A DNA stretch of 64,000 bases from Frankia canadensis (lineage in GTDB: Bacteria; Actinomycetota; Actinomycetes; Frankiales; Frankiaceae): positions 1-64,000 of the forward strand of contig NZ_FZMO01000334.1 of NCBI RefSeq assembly GCF_900197875.1, in the 5' to 3' direction. The first letter of the stretch is position 1. Every line of letters starts with the position of its first letter. Below, piece by piece: positions 51,600-61,111 of this stretch. A model generated the notes under the pieces. The model did no database searches. It saw nothing but the letters and a program-made list of their open reading frames with translations, and was not told the origin of the DNA. Position numbers and translations under genes: made by a program.

Positions 51600-52162
51600 G
51601 CGCCCGGGACCGGACCGCCGCCGAGCGGCCGCGCTCCGCCGACGTGCGCGGCGCGGTGGACCTGCACGCCAGCCTGCTGCCGCTCGCCTTCCTGGTCGGG
51701 ACCTGGCGCGGCGAGGGCGTCGGCGGCTACGAGGGCATGGACGGCTTCCACTACGGCCAGGAGATCACGTTCGCCGCGGACGGCCGGCCCGCGCTGGGAT
51801 ACGTCTCGCACACCTGGTGGACGGACGAGCCGCGCGACGGCCGCGAGCCCGGCAGCCCGCTGGCCACCGAGACGGGCTTCTGGCGGGTACAGCCGGGGGA
51901 GAACGGCGCGACGGCGGTCGAGGTGATGCTGGCGCACCCGTTCGGCATCGCCGAGATCTATGTCGGCACGGTCACCGGTACCCGGATCGACCTCGACCAC
52001 AACGTGCTGATCCGCACCGCCACCGCCCGGGACGTCACCCGCTCGGTCCGCCTGTACGGGCTGGTCGAGGGCGGCGACCTCGCCTACGCGATCGACATGG
52101 AGGCGGAGGGCAAGCCGCTGCAGTCGCACCTGTCGGCGCGGCTGAAGCGGGTCACTGACTAA
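51596..52162 (+). CDS. Nitrobindin-family heme protein (peroxynitrite isomerase-like)
   Basis: 188 residues of ten-stranded lipocalin-like fold. The signature GTWRGEGVGGYEG (GxWxGxG) and the following strands FHYGQEITFAADGRPALGYV are as in nitrobindin/THAP4 (DUF1794). Actinobacterial members bind heme and isomerise peroxynitrite to nitrate. An axial His is probable in the C-terminal half (LDHNVLIRT). It follows the miniprotein gene. Confidence 0.88.
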   Translation: MSARDRTAAERPRSADVRGAVDLHASLLPLAFLVGTWRGEGVGGYEGMDGFHYGQEITFAADGRPALGYVSHTWWTDEPRDGREPGSPLATETGFWRVQPGENGATAVEVMLAHPFGIAEIYVGTVTGTRIDLDHNVLIRTATARDVTRSVRLYGLVEGGDLAYAIDMEAEGKPLQSHLSARLKRVTD

Positions 52163-52166
52163 CGCG

Positions 52167-52661
52167 TCAGGCGGGACTGGCCGCGCTGCCGCCATCCGCG
52201 GCGAGCTTGGCCCGCCAGGCCTTCTCCCGCTCGATCGCGGAGGCGAACCCGAGGGCGATCGCCGGGTCGAAGTTGTCGTCGGCGTAGGTGCCGACGCAGC
52301 CGAGGATCCGGTCGATCTCCTCGGCGGTGATGGCGGCGAGCGGGAGCTGCCCGGTCAGGAAGATGTCGCCGACCCGGTCGATGGAGAAGTGCACGCCGTA
52401 GGTGCGCGCGTTGCGGCCGAGCAGGAAGCCGTAGGTGCCCGCGGCGTTCTCGGCCGGGGCGCGCATGAAGAACGCCTCGACGAACAGCGAGTGGTCCTGC
52501 ACGACGAGCCAGGTCATCGTGCGCAGCTTGTGCTCGCCCTCCAGGGTGACCAGGAACGAGCCGGTGTCGACGTGCTCGAAGGCGAGGTCGAGGTCGGCCA
52601 GGGCGGTGGCGATCAGCGCGTCGAGCCGCTGGCGCTCCGTCGTGTCGATGGGTGCCGTCAT
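52167..52661 (-). CDS. YbjN-domain protein
   Basis: 164 residues from the ATG giving MTAPIDTTERQRLDALIATA. The YbjN/type III chaperone-like fold shows in SFLVTLEGEHKLRTMTWLVV, FVEAFFMRAPAENAAGTYGF and GVHFSIDRVGDIFLTGQLPL. Family function is unclear. In actinobacteria YbjN genes stand beside mshA, as here. Confidence 0.87.
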   Translation of the reverse strand: MTAPIDTTERQRLDALIATALADLDLAFEHVDTGSFLVTLEGEHKLRTMTWLVVQDHSLFVEAFFMRAPAENAAGTYGFLLGRNARTYGVHFSIDRVGDIFLTGQLPLAAITAEEIDRILGCVGTYADDNFDPAIALGFASAIEREKAWRAKLAADGGSAASPA

Positions 52662-52813
52662 GACCGCAAACCTCCCCTGTCGCCGCGGCGACGATGCCGG
52701 ATCCGGTGCAGATCCTCGCATCCGGTCGACCGCCCTGGCGGCAGCGGTCCCCGCCAGCGGCCCTCCAGGCACGCCGGCGGCGGGTCCGTGACGGCCAGCG
52801 CGCCGGCGGCGGC

Positions 52814-54136
52814 TCAGACGGCGACGGCCGCGGGGCTCAGCGCGTGCCGGTAGCTGCGCAGGACGCCGCGGGCGGTGGTGGACCAGCCGAAGCCCGAGGC
52901 CCGGCCGAGGGCGCCGGCGGCGAGCCGGGCCCGCCAGTGCGGCTGGCGCAGCAGCTGGTCCAGCGCGTCGGCGTAGCGCGCCGGATCGCGGCCGGGCACC
53001 AGCAGACCGGAGACGCCGTCGGCGACGGCGGTGCGCAGGCCGCCGACGGCCGCGGCGACCACCGGCGTGCCGCAGGCCTGCGCCTCCAGCGCGACCAGCC
53101 CGAAGCTCTCGCTGTGGCTGGGCACGACGACGGCGGTGGCCGCCCGGTACCAGTGGGCGAGGTCGCGCTGCGGCGCCGGCGGCTGGAAACGGACCAGGTC
53201 GGAGATCCCGAGGTCGGCCGCGAGCTTGACCAGGACGTCCGGCTGCTCCAGCCCCGAGCCGCTCGGGCCGCCGACGACGGCCACGGTCAGCCGGTCCCGC
53301 CGGCCCGGATCACGGCGAAGCAGCTCGGCGGCGGCGTGCAGCAGCAGATCGGGGGCCTTCAGGGGCTGGATGCGCCCGACGAACAGCAGCAGGTCCCCGT
53401 CCGGGTCGAGCCCGAGCAGTGCCCGCGAGCGCGCCGCGTCGCCGGGGCGGAAGACGTCAAGGTCGACGCCGGGGGCGACGACGTCCACCCGGTCCGCGGC
53501 AGCGCCGTAGAGGCCGCCGAGGTGTTCGCGTTCGTCCTCGGTGGAGGCGATCAGCCGGGTGGCACCGGCGATCACCTCCTGCTCGCCCCGGACCCGGCCG
53601 GGTGGTTCGGGCCGGTCCCCGGCGGCGAGCGCGTCGTTCTTGACCTTCGCCAGGGTGTGCGAGGTGTGCACGAACGGGACGCCCCAGCGCCGGGCCACGG
53701 CGAGGGCGACCTGGCCCGACAGCCAGTAGTGCGAGTGGATGAGGTCGAACCAGCCGGGCTCCTGCCCGGCCTCGGCCCGCAGCACGTCGGCGGTGAACGC
53801 GCACAGCCAGGCCGGCAGGTCCTCGCGGTGGACCTCCTCGAACGGCCCGGCGTCGACGTGGCGCACGGTGACGCCGGGGACGAGTTCGGCCGACGTCGGC
53901 GCCCGGCTGCTCACCGCCCGGGTGAACACCTCGACCTCGACGCCGAGCGCGGCCAGCTGCCGGGACAGCTCCACCACGTAGACGTTGAGCCCGCCGGCGT
54001 CACCCGTGCCGGGCTGCTCCAGCGGCGACGTGTGCATCGACAGCATCGCGACGCGCCGCGGCCGCCGCCCGCGCTCGGGCCCGGTGCGGCCCGCCTCGGC
54101 CCCGCTGCCGATCAGACGCACCCGGCACCTCCGCAT
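52814..54136 (-). CDS. mshA: D-inositol-3-phosphate glycosyltransferase
   Basis: 440 residues, GT4/GT-B fold. The N-terminal half has [20 protein letters not shown] and [20 protein letters not shown]; the C-terminal half has [20 protein letters not shown] and the donor site [20 protein letters not shown]. The T-A-x-K region reads HTLAKVKND, as in MshA. It transfers GlcNAc from UDP-GlcNAc to inositol 3-phosphate, the first step to mycothiol. Confidence 0.94.
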   Translation of the reverse strand: MRRCRVRLIGSGAEAGRTGPERGRRPRRVAMLSMHTSPLEQPGTGDAGGLNVYVVELSRQLAALGVEVEVFTRAVSSRAPTSAELVPGVTVRHVDAGPFEEVHREDLPAWLCAFTADVLRAEAGQEPGWFDLIHSHYWLSGQVALAVARRWGVPFVHTSHTLAKVKNDALAAGDRPEPPGRVRGEQEVIAGATRLIASTEDEREHLGGLYGAAADRVDVVAPGVDLDVFRPGDAARSRALLGLDPDGDLLLFVGRIQPLKAPDLLLHAAAELLRRDPGRRDRLTVAVVGGPSGSGLEQPDVLVKLAADLGISDLVRFQPPAPQRDLAHWYRAATAVVVPSHSESFGLVALEAQACGTPVVAAAVGGLRTAVADGVSGLLVPGRDPARYADALDQLLRQPHWRARLAAGALGRASGFGWSTTARGVLRSYRHALSPAAVAV

Positions 54137-54415
54137 TCCGCCTGGGGCGTCCGCCCGGCACGACCATCCCTGCTGTGGACCGACACGAGAACCACCGTTC
54201 TACCCGCCCGGTTGTGGGGTCAACCGATCAGTCCGGCCCGCCCGGCGGGAGCCCACCAGCCGGATCCGCCGCCGGACCGGGGGAAATGCCTGTCCCCATG
54301 CTGGTCAACACGCCGTCGCGGGGCATCCATGCCAGCCGGGCGGTCACAGTTCTGTAACGAATCCAACGTCACCCCGGCCCCCGGACGGGTGTGGCCGGTC
54401 TGCGAGGCTGGTCCG

Positions 54416-55279
54416 GTGTCGACGTCTGGTGCCGGGCGGCTCGCGGCCGGCCGGGCCCGGGCCCTCGGTCTGCCCACCCGGGGCACCACCGCGCCGAACC
54501 GGCTGCGGCGGATCGACCGGTGGCTGCTCGACACCGCCGGGCCGCTGCTGCGGGGCTGCGCCGATCCGCTGGTCGTCGACCTCGGCTTCGGCGCGTCGGC
54601 GGTCACTACAGTCGAGCTGTACACCCGGTTACGCGCGGTTTGTCCGCGGGTGCGGGTTGTCGGCCTGGAGCTCGACCCCGACCGCGTCGCCGCCGCGCTG
54701 CCCGCCGCCCGGCCACCCGGGCTGACGTTCGCCCGCGGCGGATTCGGGCTGCCCCCGGAGCTCGGCAGCCCGGTGGTGATCCGGGCGCTGAACGTGCTGC
54801 GGCAGTATCCGGAGCCGGCCGTGGCCGGGGCGTGGGCGACGATGACGGGCCGGCTCGCGCCCGGCGGCCTGCTCGTCGAGGGCACCTGCGACGAGATCGG
54901 GCGGCGGGCCTGCTGGTTCGGCCTGCCGGCAGGGCAGGCGCCACCCGGCTGGGCGGCCGCCGCCGGGCGGGTGCCGACGGTCCCCACCCTCACCCTGGCG
55001 GCGCATCTGGCGAGCCTGCGGGCCCCCTCCGAGCTCGCCGAGCGGCTGCCGAAGTCGCTCATCGCCCGCAACGTGCCCGGTCAGGGCATTCACCGCCTGC
55101 TCGGCGCGCTGGACGACGCGTGGGCGCGGGCGGCGCCGCGGGCGGTGTTCTCGCCGCGGCAGCGCTGGATCGCCGCCGCCGGTGAGCTGCGGGCGGCCGG
55201 CTGGCCCGTGCGGGGTGACGCGCGGCGCTGGCGGCTCGGCGAGCTCACCCTGGACTGGCCGCCGCCAGCGCCGCGGTGA
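54416..55279 (+). CDS. Class I SAM-dependent methyltransferase
   Basis: 287 residues from a GTG. The SAM motif is PLVVDLGFGASAVTTVELYT, the acidic second motif VRVVGLELDPDRVAAAL, then PVVIRALNVLRQYPEPAVAG and GRLAPGGLLVEGTCDEIGRR. Substrate unknown. The C-terminal end overlaps the convergent macrodomain gene by 35 bases. The far longer upstream frame is antisense to mshA and rejected. The divergent gap 54137-54415 holds both promoters. Confidence 0.85.
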   Translation: MSTSGAGRLAAGRARALGLPTRGTTAPNRLRRIDRWLLDTAGPLLRGCADPLVVDLGFGASAVTTVELYTRLRAVCPRVRVVGLELDPDRVAAALPAARPPGLTFARGGFGLPPELGSPVVIRALNVLRQYPEPAVAGAWATMTGRLAPGGLLVEGTCDEIGRRACWFGLPAGQAPPGWAAAAGRVPTVPTLTLAAHLASLRAPSELAERLPKSLIARNVPGQGIHRLLGALDDAWARAAPRAVFSPRQRWIAAAGELRAAGWPVRGDARRWRLGELTLDWPPPAPR

Positions 55280-55769
55280 ACGCCCGGTGGGTCCGCTCGT
55301 CGAACAGGACGAAACGGACCTCGCGCACCGCCGTCGTCGCCCCGAGCACGCTCGTCACCGCCAGCCGGGCGGCGTCGTCGAGCGGCCAGCCGTAGGCGCC
55401 CGCACTCACGGCCGGAAACGCGACGCTGGCCGCGCCGAGGTCGTCGGCGACGCGCAGCGCCTCGGTGTAGGCGGAGCGCAGCAGCGCCGAGCGGTCCTCG
55501 ACCGGGTCGTACACCGGGCCGACGACGTGGATGACGTGGCGCGCGGGCAGCCGCCCGGCCGTCGTCGCGACCGCCTGACCCGTCGGGAGCCCGCCAGGCA
55601 GGACCGTCCTGCGCAGCTGGACGCACGCGTCGAGGATCTCGCGGCCGCCCGCGGCGTGGATCGCACCGTCGACGCCACCACCACCGCGCAGCCCGCTGTT
55701 CGCGGCGTTGACGATCGCGTCGACCTCGACCCGGGTGATGTCGCCCCGCTTCAGGGTCACCTGCACCAT
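55245..55769 (-). CDS. Macrodomain protein (ADP-ribose-binding hydrolase)
   Basis: 174 residues, single macrodomain: VTLKRGDITRVEVDAIVNAA, then NSGLRGGGGVDGAIHAAGG with the ADP-ribose loop, HVVGPVYDP, and VAFPAVSAGAYGWPLDDAAR. It probably removes ADP-ribose from proteins or hydrolyses O-acetyl-ADP-ribose. Confidence 0.93.
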   Translation of the reverse strand: MVQVTLKRGDITRVEVDAIVNAANSGLRGGGGVDGAIHAAGGREILDACVQLRRTVLPGGLPTGQAVATTAGRLPARHVIHVVGPVYDPVEDRSALLRSAYTEALRVADDLGAASVAFPAVSAGAYGWPLDDAARLAVTSVLGATTAVREVRFVLFDERTHRAFTAALAAASPG

Positions 55770-55947
55770 GCCGCAGAGTCTTCCGCATGGCCGCGTCCCC
55801 GGTCGTGGCCGAGTCTCCCGTCTGGGGGTGGCGGGTTCGCGGGTGGCGGCGTCGACGGACGAGAATCGGTGGGGAGGAACGGCGCCCGCGGCGCCGAGGG
55901 TCCGGGGTCGGCCGGGTGGATCCGGGCGGCCGGAAGGGACGGTGGCG

Positions 55948-56445
55948 ATGGCGGGGCAGCTGGTGGTGCTCGGGTTCGACAGTGTGGAACAGGCCAGGGC
56001 GGCCTGGGCGCTCGGCCGCCGCCTGCGCCGGGCGCGGCACCTCGGTGTCGCCGACGGCGTGCTGGTCTGGCGGGACGGCGATGGTCGGGTACGGATCCGG
56101 CACGCCGCGAGCCCGGCCCGAACGGCGGCCCTCGGCGGGGCCGTGTGCGGCGGGGTGGTGGGCGCGGTCTTCTTCGCGCCGGTGGTCGGCCTCGGTCTCG
56201 GGGCCGGCGCCGGAGCCCTGGCCAGCCGGCTGACCGGGCCCGGCGTCGACGACGACGTCGTCCGGCGGATCGCCGGCCACCTGCAGCCGGGCCGTGCGGC
56301 GGTGCTGGCGCTGGTGCGGCACTCGACCGAGGAGGTCACCGCCGCGCTGCGCCCCCATCACCCCATGGTGATCATGACCACGCTGCCGCCTGACCAGGAA
56401 CGCCGCCTGGCCACCGTCCTGGGACGCGACCCGGCCCCGATCTGA
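55948..56445 (+). CDS. DUF1269-type membrane protein
   Basis: 165 residues from the ATG behind GGAAGGGA. A ferredoxin-like first part (QLVVLGFDSVEQARAAWALG) is followed by a Gly-rich double membrane segment (GGAVCGGVVGAVFFAPVVGL, GLGAGAGALASRLTGPGV) and a soluble end with HHPMVIMTTLPPDQERRLAT. This is the DUF1269 pattern; function unknown. Confidence 0.82.
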   Translation: MAGQLVVLGFDSVEQARAAWALGRRLRRARHLGVADGVLVWRDGDGRVRIRHAASPARTAALGGAVCGGVVGAVFFAPVVGLGLGAGAGALASRLTGPGVDDDVVRRIAGHLQPGRAAVLALVRHSTEEVTAALRPHHPMVIMTTLPPDQERRLATVLGRDPAPI

Positions 56446-56512
56446 CCGCCGCCGCCCGCCCGCCGGGGCGAGCGTGGGCCCGGTCCTGGGACCGAGCCCG
56501 GGGCCCGGCCGG

Positions 56513-57469
56513 TCAGGGCGCGTCGGGGCGGCGGGTCGGGGCGATCTTGTCGAGGACGGCGAGGTCGTCCGGGCGCGGCTGCCACTGGCCGGCCGTCGCA
56601 TTCGCGCGCACCTGGGCCGCGCTGGTCGCGCCGGCGATGACGGAGACGACGCCGGGCTGCGCGGTGAGGCCGCCGATCGCCACGTCGAGCAGCGAGCGGT
56701 CCCGCTCCCGGGCGAACGACTCCAGCACGTCGAGCCGGTCGAAGACGTCGTCGGTGAGCTCGTCCTGGCGCCCGGCGAGCCGGGTGCCGGCGGGCGGCGC
56801 CTCGTCCCGCACGTACTTGCCGGTGAGCAGGCCGTTCTCCAGCGGGAAGTAGGGGATGACCCCGATGCCGTACTTGACCGCGGCCGGGACGAGCTCCGCC
56901 TCGACCCCACGTTCGAGCAGGCTGTAGTGGTTCTGCGCGGAGATGAACCGGGTCGCGCCCGAGGCGCGGGCGGTCCACTCGGCGTCGGAGACCTGCCAGG
57001 CGTCGAGGTTGCAGGAGCCGATGTAGCGGATCTTGCCCTCCTTCACCAGCTCGTCGAGTGCCTCGAGGGTCTCCTCGATCGGGGTGAAGGCGTCGAGGTT
57101 GTGCAGCTGGTAAAGGTCGATGTAGTCGGTCTGCAGTCGGCTCAGCGAGCCCTCGACGGCCTTGCGGATGTAGCGGCGCGACGCGCGGGCGCGGAAGTCC
57201 TGGCCGTACATGCCGCCCATGTCGTTGCCGAACTTGGTGGCGAGCACGATGTCGTCGCGACGGCCGCGCAGGACATGGCCGAGCAGCGTCTCCGAGCCGC
57301 CCTTGTTGCCATAGGTGTCCGCGGTGTCGAAGAAGGTGATGCCGGCATCGAGGGCGGCGTCGACGACGGCACGGGTGCCGGTGAGATCGACGCGCGAACC
57401 GAAGTTGTTGCATCCCAGGCCGACAACCGACACCAACAGTCCGGACGAACCCAGCGGGCGATAGCGCAT
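56513..57469 (-). CDS. Aldo/keto reductase
   Basis: 318 residues from the ATG starting MRYRPLGSSGLLVSVVGLGC. The catalytic tetrad is visible: Asp and Tyr in FFDTADTYGNKGGSE, Lys in VLATKFGNDMGG, His in YIDLYQLHNLDAF. NADPH binding is in the C-terminal VVSVIAGATSAAQVRANATA. Substrate unknown. An upstream extension through the palindrome at 57494-57524 is less likely. Confidence 0.9.
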   Translation of the reverse strand: MRYRPLGSSGLLVSVVGLGCNNFGSRVDLTGTRAVVDAALDAGITFFDTADTYGNKGGSETLLGHVLRGRRDDIVLATKFGNDMGGMYGQDFRARASRRYIRKAVEGSLSRLQTDYIDLYQLHNLDAFTPIEETLEALDELVKEGKIRYIGSCNLDAWQVSDAEWTARASGATRFISAQNHYSLLERGVEAELVPAAVKYGIGVIPYFPLENGLLTGKYVRDEAPPAGTRLAGRQDELTDDVFDRLDVLESFARERDRSLLDVAIGGLTAQPGVVSVIAGATSAAQVRANATAGQWQPRPDDLAVLDKIAPTRRPDAP

Positions 57470-57493
57470 GCTGTCAATACAGCACATCGGACC

Positions 57494-57524
57494 GTGGTCC
57501 GCGGACACCAGGTCCACGGACCAC
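57494..57524. promoter_or_regulatory. Near-perfect palindrome upstream of the aldo/keto reductase
   Basis: Arms GTGGTCCGCGGA and TCCACGGACCAC (one mismatch) with a 7-base spacer. It lies 25 bases before the aldo/keto reductase ATG and after the HBHA-like gene. Operator or terminator are both possible. Confidence 0.5.
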
Positions 57525-57587
57525 AGCCGACTTCAGCACATGGGTTATCGACCGTAGATGTTTCGGTGATGCCATGTTGGCCTGGCG

Positions 57588-58139
57588 TCAGCGCTCCGGT
57601 GTGGCGTCGACGACGGCGCGGCCGACCGCCTCGGCGGCCCGGCGGGTCGAGGTGCGCGCGGCGCGGGTCTGGCTGACCGCGGTCCGCGTGCGCGTCACGG
57701 CCTGCTCGGTGGAGGGGCTGCGGCGGATGCTGGCGACCCGGCGCTCGCCGCGGTTCGCGAAGGAGTTGTAGAGCTCGTTCGCCCGGCCCGACAGGTCGGA
57801 GATCTGGGAGGTGACCGTGGACGGCAGCGCGCGCACGGCCGAGCTCACCTGGGTGGGAACCCGCGCGGCCTGCACGGGGAGGGCCCCGACCCGGTCGGAG
57901 AGCCGGCGCACCTCGCTGCCCGTCGTCGTCGGCAGCGCGAGCAGCCTCTCGACGGCCGCGTCCGCGGCCCCCACCGAGGCGTACAGCGGCTTGCGGACTT
58001 CGGCCAGGGGCACCCTGACCTCGGCCTTCACCTCGGTCTGACCGGCGCGGGCCTGGGTGGTCGCACGGGCGGCGGGGCGGGCGGTCGACCGGGTCGCCGG
58101 CCGGGTGGTGCTGCGGGTCGTCGTGCGCGTGGTGGCCAT
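57588..58139 (-). CDS. HBHA-like protein (heparin-binding hemagglutinin type)
   Basis: 183 residues: a basic Thr/Arg repeat N-terminus, a central helical part (PLYASVGAADAAVERLLALP, VSSAVRALPSTVTSQISDLS, NELYNSFANRGERRV), and a basic Arg/Ala C-terminus. This is the HbhA plan with a helical body and a cationic tail. Its position after an Rv0474-type regulator repeats the mycobacterial order Rv0474-hbhA. RBS GAGGAG precedes the ATG. Confidence 0.75.
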   Translation of the reverse strand: MATTRTTTRSTTRPATRSTARPAARATTQARAGQTEVKAEVRVPLAEVRKPLYASVGAADAAVERLLALPTTTGSEVRRLSDRVGALPVQAARVPTQVSSAVRALPSTVTSQISDLSGRANELYNSFANRGERRVASIRRSPSTEQAVTRTRTAVSQTRAARTSTRRAAEAVGRAVVDATPER

Positions 58140-58493
58140 CTTGTCTCCTCTGGTCCAGGTTCAGGTGTCGTCGTGTAGCGGTCCCGGGGTTTCGGGCGTT
58201 GGCCGTCAGATGGCCCAGCCGTGGCTTTCGGGTCAGGGATCGTCGTCGGGACGGGTGCGAGGTGGCCGCGCTCCGGCCTGGCGGGAGCGCGCTGCCGGCG
58301 CCGCTCCAAGCGGACCGGCGACGCGCGGCGGGCGCCGGCCGGCAGCCGATGTCCGTGTACCGGCAGGGCCTCACGGGGACGAGCCGGGTGGCGCCGCCGC
58401 GTCGTCGCCGACGCTCGGACGGCTGGCCGGCGCGGGTCGGCGGCGGCGGTGGCGGCCAGCGGCGGGGTCGGGGCCGCGTGGGAAATGGTGGGC
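58140..58493. other. Intergenic region between XRE regulator and HBHA
   Basis: About 350 bases, GC-rich, with no gene that could be supported. It should hold the HBHA promoter and possibly the binding site of the regulator. Confidence 0.4.
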
Positions 58494-59285
58494 TCAGGTT
58501 GTTCCGGTGGCGGGTTGTTCGGTGCCGGCGACCCCGTTCGCGTTGCCGGCCGTGGAACCGGAGTCGGCGACGACGTCGCTGCCGCCGCCGCGGCGGGAGC
58601 GGGTGGGCTCACCCGCCGACGAGGTGCCGGTCGAGGCGGCGGTGTCGGTGGCCGTTGTCCGCTTCGTACGGCGCTTCGGCGGGGCGGTGCCGGTCGGCGC
58701 GGTCTCCGGGGAAGCACTGGCGGCCGGCTTGCCCGGCGCGCGGCCCGCGGCGGCCGCCGAACGGCCGGTGCCCGTGCGGCGCGTGTCGGCGGTGGTGGAG
58801 GTGCCTCGCACCGTGCCGCGACGGCGGGCCGGTGCGGTGGCGGACGCCTTCTCGTCCACGGCCGGCGCGACGGGCACGGTGGCCTCCTCGTCGGCCGGGA
58901 CGTCCGCGGCGAGTTCGACGTCGTCCGGCCCGGTACGACCGGCGACGGCGTTCTCCTTGCAGAACGCCTCGTAGATGTCGAGCACCACCTGCTTCTGCCG
59001 CTCGGAAAGGGACTCGTCCCCGAGCACCGCGGCCATCACGTTCTCGCCGCCGTGCCGTTCCTCGAGGATTCCGGCCTGGACATAGAGCACCTCCGCGGAG
59101 ATGCGCAGCGCCTTCGCGATCTGCTGCAGGATCTCCGCGGACGGTCGGCGCAGACCACGCTCGATCTGGCTGAGGTAAGGGTTGCTCACCCCGGCCTGTT
59201 TGGCGAGTTGACGAAGGGATATCTGGGCGGTGCGCCGCTGGTCCCGGATGAAATCGCCGACATCACGCACGTTCAGGGCCGCCAC
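58494..59285 (-). CDS. XRE-family regulator with disordered tail (Rv0474-like)
   Basis: 263 residues from a GTG at 59283-59285. The helix-turn-helix domain is highly conserved (VGDFIRDQRRTAQISLRQLA, KQAGVSNPYLSQIERGLRRP, EILQQIAKALRISAEVLYVQ), followed by GILEERHGGENVMAAVLGDE and a segment SLSERQKQVVLDIYEAFCKE. The second half is a disordered Thr/Ala/Arg tail. In mycobacteria the homolog (Rv0474) lies before hbhA and acts as a copper-sensing repressor. Confidence 0.88.
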   Translation of the reverse strand: MAALNVRDVGDFIRDQRRTAQISLRQLAKQAGVSNPYLSQIERGLRRPSAEILQQIAKALRISAEVLYVQAGILEERHGGENVMAAVLGDESLSERQKQVVLDIYEAFCKENAVAGRTGPDDVELAADVPADEEATVPVAPAVDEKASATAPARRRGTVRGTSTTADTRRTGTGRSAAAAGRAPGKPAASASPETAPTGTAPPKRRTKRTTATDTAASTGTSSAGEPTRSRRGGGSDVVADSGSTAGNANGVAGTEQPATGTT

Positions 59286-59510
59286 CAGGTCGGATGCCTC
59301 CTTCGCCGGGCAGCCGCCACGCCGGGCCGCCGCCGGGCTCCGCACCGGGAACGTGCGCGGCGGTCGCCGCGGACCGGCCGCTCCGGACAGATCGTCGGAA
59401 CAACGCGGTATCAACAGACGGAACCCTACGTCGAACTGCTAGCTCTGGCAAGCGGGCGAGTTAGCCCATTGGTCGGCCGTGTGACGGATCGAGCCGCCTG
59501 GTCGGTGGGG

Positions 59511-60725
59511 TCAGTTCTCGGCCTGGGCGAGCCAGGCGCGCTGGGTGGCCAGCGCCGCCTCGGTCTCGGCGATCTCCTTGGTGCGGCCGGCGGCCTGCGC
59601 CCGCGCGAGCTTCTCCTCGAGCTTCGCGACCGACTCCCGCAGCCTGATCACGAACGGCGAGCTGGAGACGGACCGCTGTGCCCAGCGCTCGTCCGCGGCG
59701 TCGCGCAGCTTGTCGCCTATCGCGGCCATCTGCCGCTCCAGGGAGGCGGCGGACTCGCGGGGCACCCGGCCGATGTCGTCCCACCGGTCCTGCAGCTCCC
59801 GCAGCCGCCGCAGTGACCGGTCGGTGTCCGCCGGGTCGAGCGCGGTCGCCTCGGCCAGCAGGGCTTCCTTGCGGACCTGGTTCTCCCGCAGCTCGGCGTC
59901 GCGCTCGGCGTTCGCCTCGTTGCGCCGGCTGAAGAAGACGTCCTGGACCTCGCGGAACTCGGTCCACAGCGCGTCGTCGACGTCCTTGGCGGCGCGGCCG
60001 GCGGCCTTCCAGTCGGCGAGCAGGGCGCGGTAGCGGGTGGTGGTGCCGGCCCAGTCGGTCGAGTCGATCAGCGTGCGCGCCTCGGCGATGATCGCCTCCT
60101 TGCGCTCCCGGGAACGGGCCCGCTGCGTGTCGAGCGCCGCGAAGTGGGCGGTGCGCCGACGGGTGAACTCCTCGCGGGCGGCGGTGACCCGTCGCCACAG
60201 GGCCGAGTCGGTCCGCTTGTCCAGCGAGCCGGCGGCGCGGAACTCCTCGGCGATCGCCCGGAACCGCTCGCCGGCGCTCTTCCACTCGGAGCTGCGGCCC
60301 AGCCGCTCGGCCTCGGCGACCAGCTCCTCCTTGGCGGCCGCGATCCGGGCACTGCGCTCGGCCCGCTCGGCGGCGAGGGCGGTCCGCCGCTCCTGGGTGG
60401 CCGCGATGACCGCGTCGAGCCGGCCGCGCACCGCGTCGACGTCGCCCACGACGGCGGCGGTGTCCAGGGTGTCCAGCAGCCGGCGGGCACTGCCGGAGAT
60501 CCCGGCCGGATCGACCGCGCTGAGCGTCAGCCGCCGCTCCAGCAGCTCGACCTCCGCACACAGATCGTCGTATCGGCGCTGGAAGTGGGCCAGACCCTCG
60601 TTCGGGCTGCCGGCACGCCACGAACCGACGGCACGTTCTCCGTCCGCGGTGCGAACGTAGACCGTCCCGTCTTCCGCGACCCGCCCCCAGGCCGGGGCGT
60701 CGCCGGATTCGCTGCGGTCACTCAT
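59511..60725 (-). CDS. DUF349-repeat protein
   Basis: 404 residues, almost all alpha-helical, built from several DUF349 units of about 75 residues. Examples are SSEWKSAGERFRAIAEEFRA and TTTRYRALLADWKAAGRAAK, each with a conserved W-K-x-A-G pattern. The N-terminus (PAWGRVAEDGTVYVRTADGE) is a small beta domain. Function is not settled; such proteins bind RNA or ribosomes in some bacteria. Start ATG at 60723-60725. Confidence 0.9.
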   Translation of the reverse strand: MSDRSESGDAPAWGRVAEDGTVYVRTADGERAVGSWRAGSPNEGLAHFQRRYDDLCAEVELLERRLTLSAVDPAGISGSARRLLDTLDTAAVVGDVDAVRGRLDAVIAATQERRTALAAERAERSARIAAAKEELVAEAERLGRSSEWKSAGERFRAIAEEFRAAGSLDKRTDSALWRRVTAAREEFTRRRTAHFAALDTQRARSRERKEAIIAEARTLIDSTDWAGTTTRYRALLADWKAAGRAAKDVDDALWTEFREVQDVFFSRRNEANAERDAELRENQVRKEALLAEATALDPADTDRSLRRLRELQDRWDDIGRVPRESAASLERQMAAIGDKLRDAADERWAQRSVSSSPFVIRLRESVAKLEEKLARAQAAGRTKEIAETEAALATQRAWLAQAEN

Positions 60726-61111
60726 CGTGTTCCCGGGGATCGACTGACGTTTTCCTGTCATTCTTGCAGGCGTCGGCCTCCGGCGGGATGGGCGCCACGT
60801 AACCGGACAGCACGAACCGGTGCCGACATCGTCCGCGCCGGCATCCGAACCGATATCCGTACCGACCTCTCCGGCGCGGGGCGCGCCCGTCCGGTACCGA
60901 CGCGGCGGTGCCAGTGCCCAGACGCGGACGTCCAGGTGGCGACCTCGCCGATGTCGACCGCCCGGGACCGGGCCGGTAGTTGCGACCCGGTGAAGAAGCA
61001 GCTCGGCGGGCCGTGCTGTCCGCGTGGGCCACGTCCGGACACCTGTTGTTCGTGTTCCTGCCCCGACCCGGTCTATGCACTCCGGCAGGGGTGGGGCCAA
61101 GATGCGTAACC
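60726..61111. other. Divergent promoter region DUF349 / ABC transporter
   Basis: About 390 bases with no ORF that could be supported and no clear operator seen. Confidence 0.4.

Noticed and set aside
52694-54415. Long plus-strand extension upstream of the methyltransferase
   Set aside because: Antisense to mshA, arginine/proline-rich and without a family; the GTG at 54416 fits the fold start.
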